Shown one piece after another: positions 1 to 6,697 of a stretch of DNA of 64,000 nt. Numbering within the stretch: the stretch's first letter is position 1; each line of letters begins with the position of its first letter. Origin of the DNA: Brevibacillus antibioticus (GTDB lineage Bacteria; Bacillota; Bacilli; Brevibacillales; Brevibacillaceae); the NCBI RefSeq assembly GCF_005217615.1, contig NZ_SZNK01000001.1, positions 5,207,001-5,271,000 on the forward strand, written 5' to 3'. The position numbers were made by a program, and so were the translations under genes. The notes beneath the pieces were generated by a model. That model searched no databases, was not told the DNA's origin, and worked only from the letters and a program-made list of their open reading frames with translations.

Positions 1-224
1 AAGCACTGGACAAGGTAACACCGGGAATCGCTTCCGAGCACACGTTGTTCTACGGAGTGGAAGCGAAATTCTACTCGGCTCGTCCAAAACTGACTGAGGA
101 ATTCGAAACAGAAATCAAGGGATTGTTCTGTGGCGGGGATGGTGCTGGAATTACACGTGGTCTAGCACAGGCCGGAGCTGCTGGGGTCTGGATGGCTCGT
201 AATATTGCGAAACGGTTAGGATAA
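1..224 (+). CDS. FAD-dependent oxidoreductase, C-terminal end (partial)
   Basis: Only the last 73 codons are in the window, read in the frame beginning at base 3 and ending with TAA at 222-224. The tail carries a CGGDGAGITRGL stretch followed by GAAGVWMARNI. This is typical of the C-terminal FAD-contacting segment of NAD(P)/FAD-dependent dehydrogenases, in which a Gly-rich loop and an Ala-rich helix close over the flavin. The substrate cannot be told from this fragment. The last 45 codons are repeated in diverged form at 1147-1281, which makes this the upstream member of a gene-end duplication. A hairpin terminator follows directly. Family assignment is inferred from the tail alone. Confidence 0.6.
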   Translation, partial: ALDKVTPGIASEHTLFYGVEAKFYSARPKLTEEFETEIKGLFCGGDGAGITRGLAQAGAAGVWMARNIAKRLG

Positions 225-236
225 AAAGAAAACGAT
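90..236 (+). repeat. Direct repeat, copy 1 (3' end of oxidoreductase gene)
   Basis: These 147 bases match 1147-1293 at 137 positions. Of the ten differences, eight are silent in the reading frame, one changes Gly to Arg and one changes Arg to Pro. The identity runs 12 bases past the stop codon. The pair brackets an AT-rich stretch that is unlike the DNA on either side. Confidence 0.9.
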
Positions 237-246
237 AATTGTAAAG

Positions 247-296
247 AGAGCTTCTTGCTAGGCCATATCAGCTTGGCAAGACGTTCTTTTTTTATT
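247..296 (+). terminator. Intrinsic terminator of the FAD oxidoreductase gene
   Basis: Arms 247-258 and 276-287 pair at 11 of 12 positions and are followed by a run of seven T. The counterpart after the second gene-end copy (1305-1350) has a different sequence but the same fold. Confidence 0.7.
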
Positions 297-584
297 ATTT
301 CGTTCTTATAAGTCAATGCTGGTGTTATTCCTGTAGTTTAGTGACGTCTTTTCATTTTGAAGAATATTTCTGTTAGGAAGAAAACCGCCATGAAATAAGT
401 ATGTATATCCTAGTGATATATTTCATATTAGTAAACCGTTATGTGACTGTATACTTTTGATATGTCTTTATGGAAATAAATTATCAAAGGGTTGGAACTG
501 GAGAATTTAACATTTACATTCATTTGAATATTAGATAATATTTATATGTAATTTACACATTTTAGGTGGAGGGAAATAACTAAA

Positions 585-688
585 ATGAAAAAAATATTGG
601 GAAGTTTAGTGGCTGGTGTAATGTTTAGTTTAATTTAATCTCATTTAGTTATGTTAGCGCTGAAATCTCTCCCTGCTTATTCTATTGA
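585..688 (+). pseudogene. Broken signal-peptide gene fragment
   Basis: GGAGGG at 568-573 precedes ATG 585. The frame reads MKKILGSLVAGVMFSLI and stops at TAA 636-638. In the frame starting at 635 the sequence continues as LISFSYVSAEISPC and stops at 686-688. Joined, the two parts form a classic signal peptide: Lys-rich start, hydrophobic core and an A-x-A-like SYVSA cleavage site. A frameshift or small deletion therefore appears to have broken a gene for a small secreted protein. It could instead be a functional 17-residue peptide. The surrounding DNA is strongly AT-rich and looks foreign. Confidence 0.4.
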
Positions 689-702
689 TGAGGAATAAAA
701 AT

Positions 703-1140
703 ATGAAAATAAAGTACATTGTCTTATTAATTTCCTCTTTTGTTTCAATAATTTTATTTATTTTTAAAAATATAGAATATCCATTATTCTATGCATTTAT
801 TTATGGTTTAGTTGTTGTTACAATATTCCTCATAGTTTCAATTCCTGTATCCTTATTATCAGATACCCTCACAGAAAATTTGAAGAGTACGCGATGGATC
901 GTATCATGTATTTTTCAGATTATTGTCACCTTTTTGGTATTGACTCCATTACTGTTTATTCCTTTATTTTTACTATTCTCACATCAAAACGATAAGATTG
1001 ATCTCGCTTCGTTTATTGGATACTCTGGGCCATTTATGAAATATGCACTATTCAATTCTTTCCTGTTTTGGTTGAGTGACGAGATAGTTCGTCTTATTCG
1101 TCCTCAAAAGACCGGAAATAACATTGAAATTAATAAATGA
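703..1140 (+). CDS. Small integral membrane protein, unknown
   Basis: The product is 145 residues with about four hydrophobic segments (near residues 5-20, 22-45, 62-90 and 100-125) and a charged C-terminal tail, so it probably sits in the cytoplasmic membrane. ATG 703 is chosen because GAGGAA lies about 8 bases upstream; the earlier in-frame TTG/ATG at 685-690 has no such site. I recognise no family. The gene is much more AT-rich than its neighbours, lies next to a broken secreted-peptide gene, and is bracketed by the oxidoreductase gene-end repeats, so it was probably acquired as cargo. An immunity or small transporter-like role is possible but nothing shows it. Confidence 0.6.
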   Translation: MKIKYIVLLISSFVSIILFIFKNIEYPLFYAFIYGLVVVTIFLIVSIPVSLLSDTLTENLKSTRWIVSCIFQIIVTFLVLTPLLFIPLFLLFSHQNDKIDLASFIGYSGPFMKYALFNSFLFWLSDEIVRLIRPQKTGNNIEINK

Positions 1141-1146
1141 CTTCTC

Positions 1147-1281
1147 CTGACTGAGGAATTCGAAACAGAAATCAAAGGATTGTTCTGTGGCGGAGATGGT
1201 GCCAGAATTACGCGTGGTCTGGCACAGGCCGGAGCTGCCGGGGTCTGGATGGCTCGCAATATCGCGAAACCGTTAGGATAA
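1147..1281 (+). pseudogene. Displaced 3' end of FAD oxidoreductase gene (copy 2)
   Basis: This is a 45-codon remnant in frame with the end of the copy at 90-224, ending at TAA 1279-1281. It has no start or upstream part of its own. Most differences from copy 1 are silent third-position changes, so both copies were selected as protein before one was cut off from its gene. The repeat continues to base 1293. A terminator with the same fold as that of copy 1 follows. Confidence 0.75.
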
Positions 1282-1304
1282 AAAGAAAACGATCAGAAGG
1301 AAAT

Positions 1305-1350
1305 AGGCTTCTTGCCGGGCGCGCTTGTGCTTGGTGGGGAGCCTTTTTTC
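1305..1350 (+). terminator. Terminator after the displaced gene end
   Basis: Arms 1305-1316 and 1333-1344 pair along 12 positions, several as G-T, followed by a T run. It is placed as the terminator at 247-296 is after copy 1. Confidence 0.6.
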
Positions 1351-1467
1351 ATGACAGAACAGCATCAGGAAAGTAATGGTCCCGATGTCACGAGGGATTG
1401 GGCAGAAGCGTATTGTATAAAAGGGCCAATAATCAAACCACGACCTTTTGTTGGCAGGGAGGTATCT

Positions 1468-1809
1468 ATGTTTTTTTGTGATGATGATGACGATACCGCT
1501 GTATTAGCACTTTAGATTATTTCGATTGGCTTTGTCAGACTCGCCATTGATAAAACAACCAGATTATGCCAAAAGCCTGCCTGCGACAACGAAAAACTGA
1601 TACAGCCCCTCATTCAATTGAACAAGCAAATCAACGGGAACAATAAGAATTGCAATGACAATGACAACGATGATGATAGGCAATTCAAACGAATTGAACA
1701 GCAAATTGCTCAATTACGAGACAGTATTCAAGATATAAAGAAGAATTTACAGGAGGAACCATCCAGCAATGGAGGGAAGAAGAATGATCGAAAAAAATCT
1801 GGCGAGTGA
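1468..1809 (+). pseudogene. Small membrane/coiled-coil protein gene with in-frame TAG
   Basis: GGGAGGT lies four bases before ATG 1468. The frame reads MFFCDDDDDTAVLAL, meets TAG at 1513-1515, and then stays open in the same frame to 1809. Read through, the product is about 113 residues: an acidic start, a hydrophobic stretch spanning the TAG (TAVLAL then IISIGFVRLAI), an Asn/Asp-rich part, and a Gln/Lys-rich C-terminus that looks coiled-coil. The part after the TAG has no ribosome site of its own. Either the gene is inactivated by one nonsense change or the TAG is read through. No family recognised. It overlaps the next gene. Confidence 0.4.
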
Positions 1810-2059
1810 GCTGGTAGCGGTAGGCGGGTGGATCGCAGTTCTGGGCGCCTTCCTGGCTGCTATAGGCTCGACTGGACAAGTGGAACCGGATCAGGATAAT
1901 TCTACAGGGAACGGAGTAAATGACAAAGAATCTAATGATTTGAAAAAACAAGTGCTGCAACAGAAAAAGCAATTGCAAAAGCAACAGATACAGCTTGAAC
2001 TGATTCAATTGGAACAAGAGCTCAACACTATCCTCACTACCACTAGGAAAAATAGCTAA
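1784..2059 (+). CDS. Small protein with N-terminal membrane segment and Gln-rich coiled coil
   Basis: The product is 91 residues. ATG 1784 is preferred because GGAGGGA at 1770-1776 is well spaced; an in-frame ATG at 1769 is possible, since AGGAGGA lies upstream of it too. Residues of about 10-28 (ELVAVGGWIAVLGAFLAAIG) form one hydrophobic segment. The rest is an Asn/Asp-rich linker and a helix dominated by Gln, Leu and Lys that should form a coiled coil. It overlaps the interrupted gene upstream, which has a similar overall plan (hydrophobic start, Gln-rich helical end), so the two were probably a pair. I do not recognise the family or function. Confidence 0.55.
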   Translation: MIEKNLASELVAVGGWIAVLGAFLAAIGSTGQVEPDQDNSTGNGVNDKESNDLKKQVLQQKKQLQKQQIQLELIQLEQELNTILTTTRKNS

Positions 2060-2060
2060 C

Positions 2061-2104
2061 AAAAAATGACTTCACCAAACTGCTCTTGGGCGAAGTCATT
2101 TTTT
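2061..2104. terminator. Bidirectional terminator
   Basis: Perfect 13-base arms at 2061-2073 and 2092-2104, with A runs on one side and T runs on the other. It serves the converging small-protein gene and the MarR gene. Confidence 0.85.
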
Positions 2105-2109
2105 ACTTG

Positions 2110-2523
2110 TTACAACGGCTGTAAATTATCGTTCATTTTCTTCAATACGCGGTTAAAGATAGCGAGTTCTGCTTCGTCAAGGCCGCGGAGTGCCAGTTCC
2201 TCTTGCTCTTTGGCAGCCTCCAGCCATTCCGGGAACCGTTCGACTGCTTGCGGAGACAAGGACACATAGCGCTCACGCTTGTCATCACCCTCTGAGCGAA
2301 TAATCCAGCCCATCTCTTCCAATCGGGTGAGTGTCCGGGTAATCGTCGGCGCTTCCACATTCAGGTAGTTACTCAATTGTACCTGGGTGAGCGCTTCACG
2401 ATAATGCAAGCAAAGGATAATACCCCATTGCGAACTGTATAATCCCATGGGAGCCATCGTCCCATTTAGTGATTTACTAAATATTCTTGCGGTTTGGCTA
2501 ATTCGATGACCATAATATTGCAT
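2110..2523 (-). CDS. MarR-family transcriptional regulator
   Basis: The product is 137 residues, normal for MarR dimers. The winged helix-turn-helix is clear: LTQVQLSNYLNVEAPTITR as helix-turn-helix, then LEEMGWIIRSEGDDKRERYV as the wing with the usual DxR. Start ATG 2523 has GGAGG nine bases upstream; the longer frame from a GTG at 2565 has none. MarR proteins repress their own and neighbouring genes and release DNA on binding phenolic or oxidising ligands; no ligand is evident here. It stands alone between a converging gene and a gene on the same strand. An imperfect palindrome, TTGCTTAAGTAA at 2570-2581, could be its operator. Confidence 0.85.
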   Translation of the reverse strand: MQYYGHRISQTARIFSKSLNGTMAPMGLYSSQWGIILCLHYREALTQVQLSNYLNVEAPTITRTLTRLEEMGWIIRSEGDDKRERYVSLSPQAVERFPEWLEAAKEQEELALRGLDEAELAIFNRVLKKMNDNLQPL

Positions 2524-2569
2524 GAGTATATACCTCCAGAAAAGCTGGTCCGATATATCGTACACTTTA

Positions 2570-2581
2570 TTGCTTAAGTAA
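2570..2581. promoter_or_regulatory. Possible MarR operator
   Basis: TTGCTTAAGTAA matches its own reverse complement at 10 of 12 bases and lies about 47 bases upstream of the MarR start. This is a position-based guess. Confidence 0.25.
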
Positions 2582-2671
2582 ATATGTACAATAACATACT
2601 AGCAGTTTCAGGCATATAAGTAAACGTTTATTCGATGGCGAAATTATGGATTTTATGACATAAATAGAATC

Positions 2672-2702
2672 AGGCGAGTGTCTTGGAAGCAGACACTCAC
2701 CT
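2672..2702 (-). terminator. Terminator of the DUF3298-type gene
   Basis: A strong hairpin with GAGTGTCT/AGACACTC at its centre, followed on the minus strand by a moderately T-rich stretch. Confidence 0.55.
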
Positions 2703-2727
2703 GGGCGAAAAATACGTGACACAGTAG

Positions 2728-3345
2728 TTAATCTGCGGACAAGATACTCAAGGGCCCTTTTTCATTGATGAGCGGTTCCAGTTCATAGACCGAAATGGGG
2801 AACATGGGGAAACCGACGTAGTAAGGCGTAATTTCGTACAACTGAAAGTAGATGACCAATGCTTTATCGGCGAGGTAGTAATCCTGATCGGGCTTAATGG
2901 AAGTAAAGCCATTGAGTGTGGGGATGTTTCTTTCTTTGATTTGACGCTTGATGTTTTCGGAAATCACCTTGACGTAATCACTTCCAGGCTTAAATAATTC
3001 ACGCAGTGTATACAGCTTGCCTGTTTGGATATCTGCGGTGATCGACCCAAGGAAGGTCATGCCGTGAGCCATTTGTGGTGTGTAGGCGTAGTTGCTCAAC
3101 ACGACGCTGAAAATACCGCGTTCGTTTGTCTTGATTTCGTAGCTTCCTTGCATTTCTGTATTTCCCGGTACCTGGACCCGTTGTTGCTCGTGAATTAATC
3201 CTTGAACCGTTTGATAAATCGCCCGGTTGATATCTTTTTCCGCTTGCTGGTTGGCTAAGCCTGCCAATTGGGGATAGTAAATCGTGGTGTTCGGACGGCT
3301 AATCGTCCGTGTCAGCACAGTAGCTGGCAATTGATTCAGTTCCAC
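2728..3345 (-). CDS. DUF3298/DUF4163 domain-containing protein
   Basis: The product is 205 residues without a signal peptide. The N-terminal half matches the DUF4163 pattern of alternating strands (GSYEIKTNERGIFSVVLSNY). The C-terminal half matches DUF3298: YTLRELFKPGSDYVKVISENI, then DQDYYLADKALVIYFQLYEI and a final PISVYELEPLI. The same pair forms the extracytoplasmic part of anti-sigma factor RsiV, which binds lysozyme, but this protein has neither the anti-sigma domain nor a membrane segment. GTG 3345 is used, with GGAG just upstream. It is monocistronic with its own terminator and divergent from the chemoreceptor gene. Function unknown. Confidence 0.75.
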   Translation of the reverse strand: MELNQLPATVLTRTISRPNTTIYYPQLAGLANQQAEKDINRAIYQTVQGLIHEQQRVQVPGNTEMQGSYEIKTNERGIFSVVLSNYAYTPQMAHGMTFLGSITADIQTGKLYTLRELFKPGSDYVKVISENIKRQIKERNIPTLNGFTSIKPDQDYYLADKALVIYFQLYEITPYYVGFPMFPISVYELEPLINEKGPLSILSAD

Positions 3346-3453
3346 TTTTCTCCATGTGCCTCCTGTACGTGTGAGTTGTGTAATAGCCTATTCGAAATTG
3401 TTTTTGGCTGTTCTCACTTTTTTCACAAATTTGCCAAAGGTTTGGCTATATAA

Positions 3454-3480
3454 TGGGGAAAGAAACCGATACACAAAAAA
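3454..3480 (+). promoter_or_regulatory. Possible SigD-type promoter for the chemoreceptor gene
   Basis: ACCGATAC lies shortly before the ribosome site and resembles the SigD -10 box (GCCGATAT). A TATA lies about 14 bases before it where TAAA is expected. Chemoreceptor genes are usually SigD-controlled. A SigA -10 (TATAAT) is also present just upstream, so the assignment is weak. Confidence 0.3.
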
Positions 3481-3492
3481 AGGGGGGCAATT

Positions 3493-4968
3493 ATGATTCA
3501 ATTGGTTCGCAATACTTTGACTGACAAAGAAGGCTTTATGATTTTCATCCTATGGAATCATTTGTGGATGGCGGGACTCATTGCCTACCAAGAGGATGTG
3601 AACTTCTGGAAAGTGACGTCCTTGGGATTGTTGGTTACGTTAATTGTTTCGCCATATTACTTCGTTCGCAAAGATAGTCATGTGATTCGTTATCTGGTAG
3701 CAATCGGACTCATGTTTTATGCTATTTCCTTCGATCACTTTACCGATTACCAAGAGATTACCTTCCTCGCCTTTATCGTCATGGGCTTTTTGGCAGCCTA
3801 TTTAGATTGGAAGCTGGTCGTAACAGCGGGAATTGCCCAAATCATCGTTACGATTGTCGGGTTTTATACGGGAACCTACGAGATTTTCGATGGTGATTTT
3901 ACGGAGCTCAATTTGCTTATGCGTATTGTCACGATTCTCATGATGATGGGAGCCGTAACGTATCTATGTCTCGCTGGACAAACCTCCTTGCGAAAAGCTC
4001 ATGACGCAAGGCAGGAAGCGGAAGAGAAGGAGCGCCGTCTGGGAGAGATGCTTTTGAACATCCAGCAAATGACGGAGCAACTGGATCGTACAAGCGATCA
4101 TGTGCACGAGCACGCAGAAGGTACGAAGCGCAATACAGATGAAATGATGGTAGCCTTCAAGGAAGTCGCCACAGGCATGGAATCGCAGGCGAATTCTACG
4201 GTGAAGATTGAAGAAGAGGTTCAATCTATCGACCAGGAAATCGAGGCAGTCACAACACAGACCAACGCAATGAAAACGGAATCGCAACAAAACAACCGTC
4301 GTCTGTCAGAAAGCGTTCAGATGATGAACGAGCTGTCCTCGCAGATGGAGCAAATTGTGCAGGCAGTCAATGTAGCAGCCTCTACGATTCACCAGCTCAA
4401 TCGACAGGCGAATCGCGTAGAGGAAATTGTCGGCGCTATTAATCAGATCGCGACACAAACGAATCTCTTGGCACTGAATGCGGCGATTGAATCGGCTCGT
4501 GCAGGCGAGCATGGACGGGGATTTGCGGTTGTAGCGGATGAGGTACGCAAGCTGGCAGAACAAAGCGCGACAGCTACGCAGGAGATTACCGACATTCTCA
4601 AGTCACTCCATCAGGAAAGTGAGAATGCGGTGCAGCATATGAGCAACGGGGAAGTGTCTGTTGCAAAAGGCCAAGAGCTGGCTGTGAAAACAGTGGCCTC
4701 CATCGAAGCAGTGCGTGCCGGTATGATGGCCTTCCTGCAAGCAGCTGATCAAGTAAGCTCCAGCATGGACCGGGTAAAAGTGCGTTCCGGTGAGGTTGCC
4801 ATCGAGATGTCGACCATTACAGCTGTAACCGAGGAATCCGTAGCCAACCTAGAAGAGCTGTTTGCGACAGCAGAAAACCAGCATCAAAAAGTGCGTGAGA
4901 TTACGGAAGAGCTGGGCGAGCTGAATACGTTGTCTCATCGCCTCCAGCAAACCTTTCACGTAAATTAG
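3493..4968 (+). CDS. Methyl-accepting chemotaxis protein, multi-pass N-terminus
   Basis: The product is 491 residues. The first 165 or so contain about six hydrophobic segments with only short loops, so the sensor is embedded in the membrane rather than being a large external domain. No HAMP domain is obvious. Residues 165-490 are the long cytoplasmic coiled-coil signalling domain with the invariant hairpin tip ([20 protein letters not shown], then [17 protein letters not shown], near residues 318-355) that binds CheA and CheW. AAAGGGGGG gives a strong ribosome site before ATG 3493. The multi-pass sensor suggests detection of something in or near the membrane, such as energy state or a hydrophobic ligand; this is inference. 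Confidence 0.9.
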   Translation: MIQLVRNTLTDKEGFMIFILWNHLWMAGLIAYQEDVNFWKVTSLGLLVTLIVSPYYFVRKDSHVIRYLVAIGLMFYAISFDHFTDYQEITFLAFIVMGFLAAYLDWKLVVTAGIAQIIVTIVGFYTGTYEIFDGDFTELNLLMRIVTILMMMGAVTYLCLAGQTSLRKAHDARQEAEEKERRLGEMLLNIQQMTEQLDRTSDHVHEHAEGTKRNTDEMMVAFKEVATGMESQANSTVKIEEEVQSIDQEIEAVTTQTNAMKTESQQNNRRLSESVQMMNELSSQMEQIVQAVNVAASTIHQLNRQANRVEEIVGAINQIATQTNLLALNAAIESARAGEHGRGFAVVADEVRKLAEQSATATQEITDILKSLHQESENAVQHMSNGEVSVAKGQELAVKTVASIEAVRAGMMAFLQAADQVSSSMDRVKVRSGEVAIEMSTITAVTEESVANLEELFATAENQHQKVREITEELGELNTLSHRLQQTFHVN

Positions 4969-4973
4969 AGGTT

Positions 4974-5139
4974 GTTTAAAAAGTCGTCTTTTGATCACGA
5001 AGTAGTTCTGAAAGCTGATTCGGCATCGAAATTGACGTTCACCTTCGAAGTCCGGTGCTCATGTAGGTCCCCTACACTCCGCTCCTCCTTCTTCAGGTTC
5101 TCGCCAATTTTTCGGTGCTGAAAAGACGACTTTTTAAAC
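4974..5139. repeat. Palindromic repeat element with perfect 19-bp ends
   Basis: Arms 4974-4992 and 5121-5139 are perfect inverted copies (GTTTAAAAAGTCGTCTTTT and its complement), enclosing about 130 bases with no open frame. It begins five bases after the chemoreceptor stop, so it may also terminate transcription. A related end sequence occurs at 44896-44929, again just after a stop codon, which suggests a dispersed MITE-like family. Confidence 0.7.
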
Positions 5140-5181
5140 TTCGATTTACTTTTAGAAGTGTTTGGAATTAAGAAAAAAGAA

Positions 5182-5209
5182 TTGCATTTTCGAACTGTTC
5201 TGCTAGAAT
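5182..5209 (+). promoter_or_regulatory. SigA promoter for the S-box leader
   Basis: TTGCAT at 5182-5187, a 16-base spacer, and TAGAAT at 5204-5209 with an upstream TG (extended -10). Transcription would start about 25 bases before the riboswitch. Confidence 0.6.
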
Positions 5210-5240
5210 GAATTTCATTGTAACTAAATACATTCACCTA

Positions 5241-5420
5241 CCTTATCAAGAGCGGCGGAGGGACTGGCCCGATGATGCCCGGCAACCACTGATCATGTCT
5301 ATGCATGAACAGAAAGGTGCCAATTCCTGCAAAACCTGTACGATGTACGATGGTTTTGACAGATGAGGAAGAGAACGGCTTCGTACGCAAACTCTTCCTC
5401 CGGGGAGAGTTTTTTTGTTG
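5241..5420 (+). promoter_or_regulatory. SAM-I (S-box) riboswitch with terminator
   Basis: All S-box landmarks are present in order: CTTATCAAGAG, GGAGGGACTGGCCCGATGA, GCCCGGCAACC, AAGGTGCCAATTCC, and a closing GACAGATGAGGAAGAG. GAGGAAGAG (5367-5375) can pair with CTCTTCCTC (5392-5400) as antiterminator. Alternatively AACTCT/AGAGTT around 5390-5412 forms a terminator hairpin followed by seven T. S-adenosylmethionine binding should favour termination. The first gene downstream is a BMP-type nucleoside-binding lipoprotein 150 bases on, which is an unusual target. Confidence 0.93.
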
Positions 5421-5490
5421 TATTTGTAAAAGATGAGGAGGAATAAACGAACGATAAATTAATTCTATAAGAGAATATTCGTAAATAGTA

Positions 5491-5519
5491 TTGAAAAAAT
5501 GGATAAAAAGCCGTACATT
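5491..5519 (+). promoter_or_regulatory. Possible internal promoter between S-box and lipoprotein gene
   Basis: TTGAAA at 5491-5496, a 17-base spacer and TACATT at 5514-5519. If active, the importer operon would have basal expression that bypasses the riboswitch. Confidence 0.4.
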
Positions 5520-5569
5520 ACCTAATAGGATAAAGAAAAACGTAAAGTTCGGATAGGGAGAGATACATC

Positions 5570-6598
5570 ATGAAGAAGTTATTGCTGGCATTAACGACAT
5601 TCGCAGTATTGGCAACAGGGTGCTCGACTGGCACAAGCGCACCGGCAGAGCAGTCAGGGGGACAAGCAGCAGGACAAGAGGGCGCGGCGAAAAAGCGAAT
5701 TGCCTTGATTTTGCCCGAGAAAATCGGTGTGAATCCGTTCTTCCAACAAATGGATGATGGTGCAAAGAAAGCCGCACAAGAGCTGGGCGCAGAAGTGAAA
5801 ACGATTGAATCTACAGACCATGGAGCGATTGAAGAAAATCTGCGCGTGGCTGTTGCAGAAAATTATGACTTGATCATCACATCTTCCTTTACATCAGAGG
5901 ATGCATTGAAAAAAGTAGCTACCGAAAATCCTGACCGTAATTTTGCGATTATTGATACTGTAGTGGATTTGCCAAACGTTCGCAGTGTTACCTTCCGCGA
6001 AGAGGAAGCGGCTTACCTGGTGGGAGCAACAGCAGGTTTGGCAACGAAAACGAACAAAGTAGGTATGGTTGTTGCTCTTGATATCCCGCAGTTGAAAAAA
6101 TGGACAGTTGGCTTCGAAGAGGGCTTGAAAGCAACGAATCCAAAAGCAGAGCTGATGGTCAACTACGTAGGAAGCTTTACTGACCCGGCAAAAGCGAAGG
6201 AACTGGCTTTGCTCCAAGCCTCTAAAGGCGCTGACTTCATTAACGGTGCAGCAGCAGTAGGCGACCTCGGCGTTTTCGAAGCGGCGAAGGAAAAAGGCTT
6301 CTTCACAGCAGGCCAAGACGTTGACCGTACGACGATTGATCCAGAGCATATTGTTCTGTCCCAACTGAAAGGAACTGACGCGGCAGCTTATGAAACCGTG
6401 AAAACCTTTGTAGAAGGAACGTTCAAACCAGGTGTAGTGGCGTACGGCTTGAAGGAAAAAGGTGTTGGTGTAACCTATGTCACGCACGAAAGCAAGACGC
6501 CGCTGAACGCATTTATCGGACAAGAAGTCGTGGATAAAGTGAAAGCGATCAGCGATGAGATTGTAGCAGGCACCCGCAAAGTACCAGATAAATTCTAA
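5570..6598 (+). CDS. BMP-family nucleoside-binding lipoprotein of an ABC importer
   Basis: The product is 342 residues. It has a lipoprotein signal (LATGCS, lipidated Cys near residue 18), a Gln/Gly/Ala linker and a periplasmic-binding fold of the BMP/PnrA type (IALILPEKIGVNPFFQQM; later GMVVALDIPQLKKW and GAAAVGDLGVFEAAKEKG). Family members capture purine or pyrimidine nucleosides outside the membrane and pass them to the cognate permeases. It is the first gene after an S-box riboswitch and is followed by a hairpin, then the ATPase and two permeases. The S-box suggests a ligand linked to methionine or SAM, such as 5'-methylthioadenosine; that is inference, and an ordinary nucleoside remains possible. 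Confidence 0.9.
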   Translation: MKKLLLALTTFAVLATGCSTGTSAPAEQSGGQAAGQEGAAKKRIALILPEKIGVNPFFQQMDDGAKKAAQELGAEVKTIESTDHGAIEENLRVAVAENYDLIITSSFTSEDALKKVATENPDRNFAIIDTVVDLPNVRSVTFREEEAAYLVGATAGLATKTNKVGMVVALDIPQLKKWTVGFEEGLKATNPKAELMVNYVGSFTDPAKAKELALLQASKGADFINGAAAVGDLGVFEAAKEKGFFTAGQDVDRTTIDPEHIVLSQLKGTDAAAYETVKTFVEGTFKPGVVAYGLKEKGVGVTYVTHESKTPLNAFIGQEVVDKVKAISDEIVAGTRKVPDKF

Positions 6599-6635
6599 AC
6601 ACGCACGTAAAAAGCTTGTGCACAGTGAGGGATGT

Positions 6636-6670
6636 GACCGACTACGGCTGTGTAGTCGGTCTTCTATTTT
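6636..6670 (+). terminator. Intercistronic hairpin after the lipoprotein gene
   Basis: Perfect 10-base arms (GACCGACTAC/GTAGTCGGTC) at 6636-6645 and 6652-6661, then a weak T-rich tail. It probably acts as a partial terminator or 3' stabiliser, so that binding protein is made in excess over the membrane parts. Confidence 0.6.
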
Positions 6671-6697
6671 CATAAAAGGACGTACAGAAATGAGGGA

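Larger units (their letters stand above)
225..1146. mobile_element. AT-rich insert between gene-end repeats (possible element remnant)
   Basis: About 0.9 kb of clearly AT-rich DNA sits between two copies of the same gene 3' end. It holds the terminator of copy 1, some 290 bases (297-584) in which I see nothing coding, the broken signal-peptide gene and one membrane protein gene. No integrase or transposase is visible. The layout resembles elements that integrate into a gene 3' end and bring their own replacement end, but decay or recombination with a related allele would look the same. Confidence 0.45.

Noticed and set aside
1312-1515. 67-codon frame overlapping the terminator of the displaced gene end
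   Set aside because: Its start lies inside a terminator hairpin with no ribosome site; only its last 16 codons, from ATG 1468, have a good start signal and are described as the interrupted gene.
5894-6673. Long minus-strand open frame (259 codons) opposite the BMP lipoprotein gene
   Set aside because: It has no ribosome site, its protein is rich in Cys, Phe and Arg in an unnatural pattern, and it mirrors a clearly real gene on the other strand.
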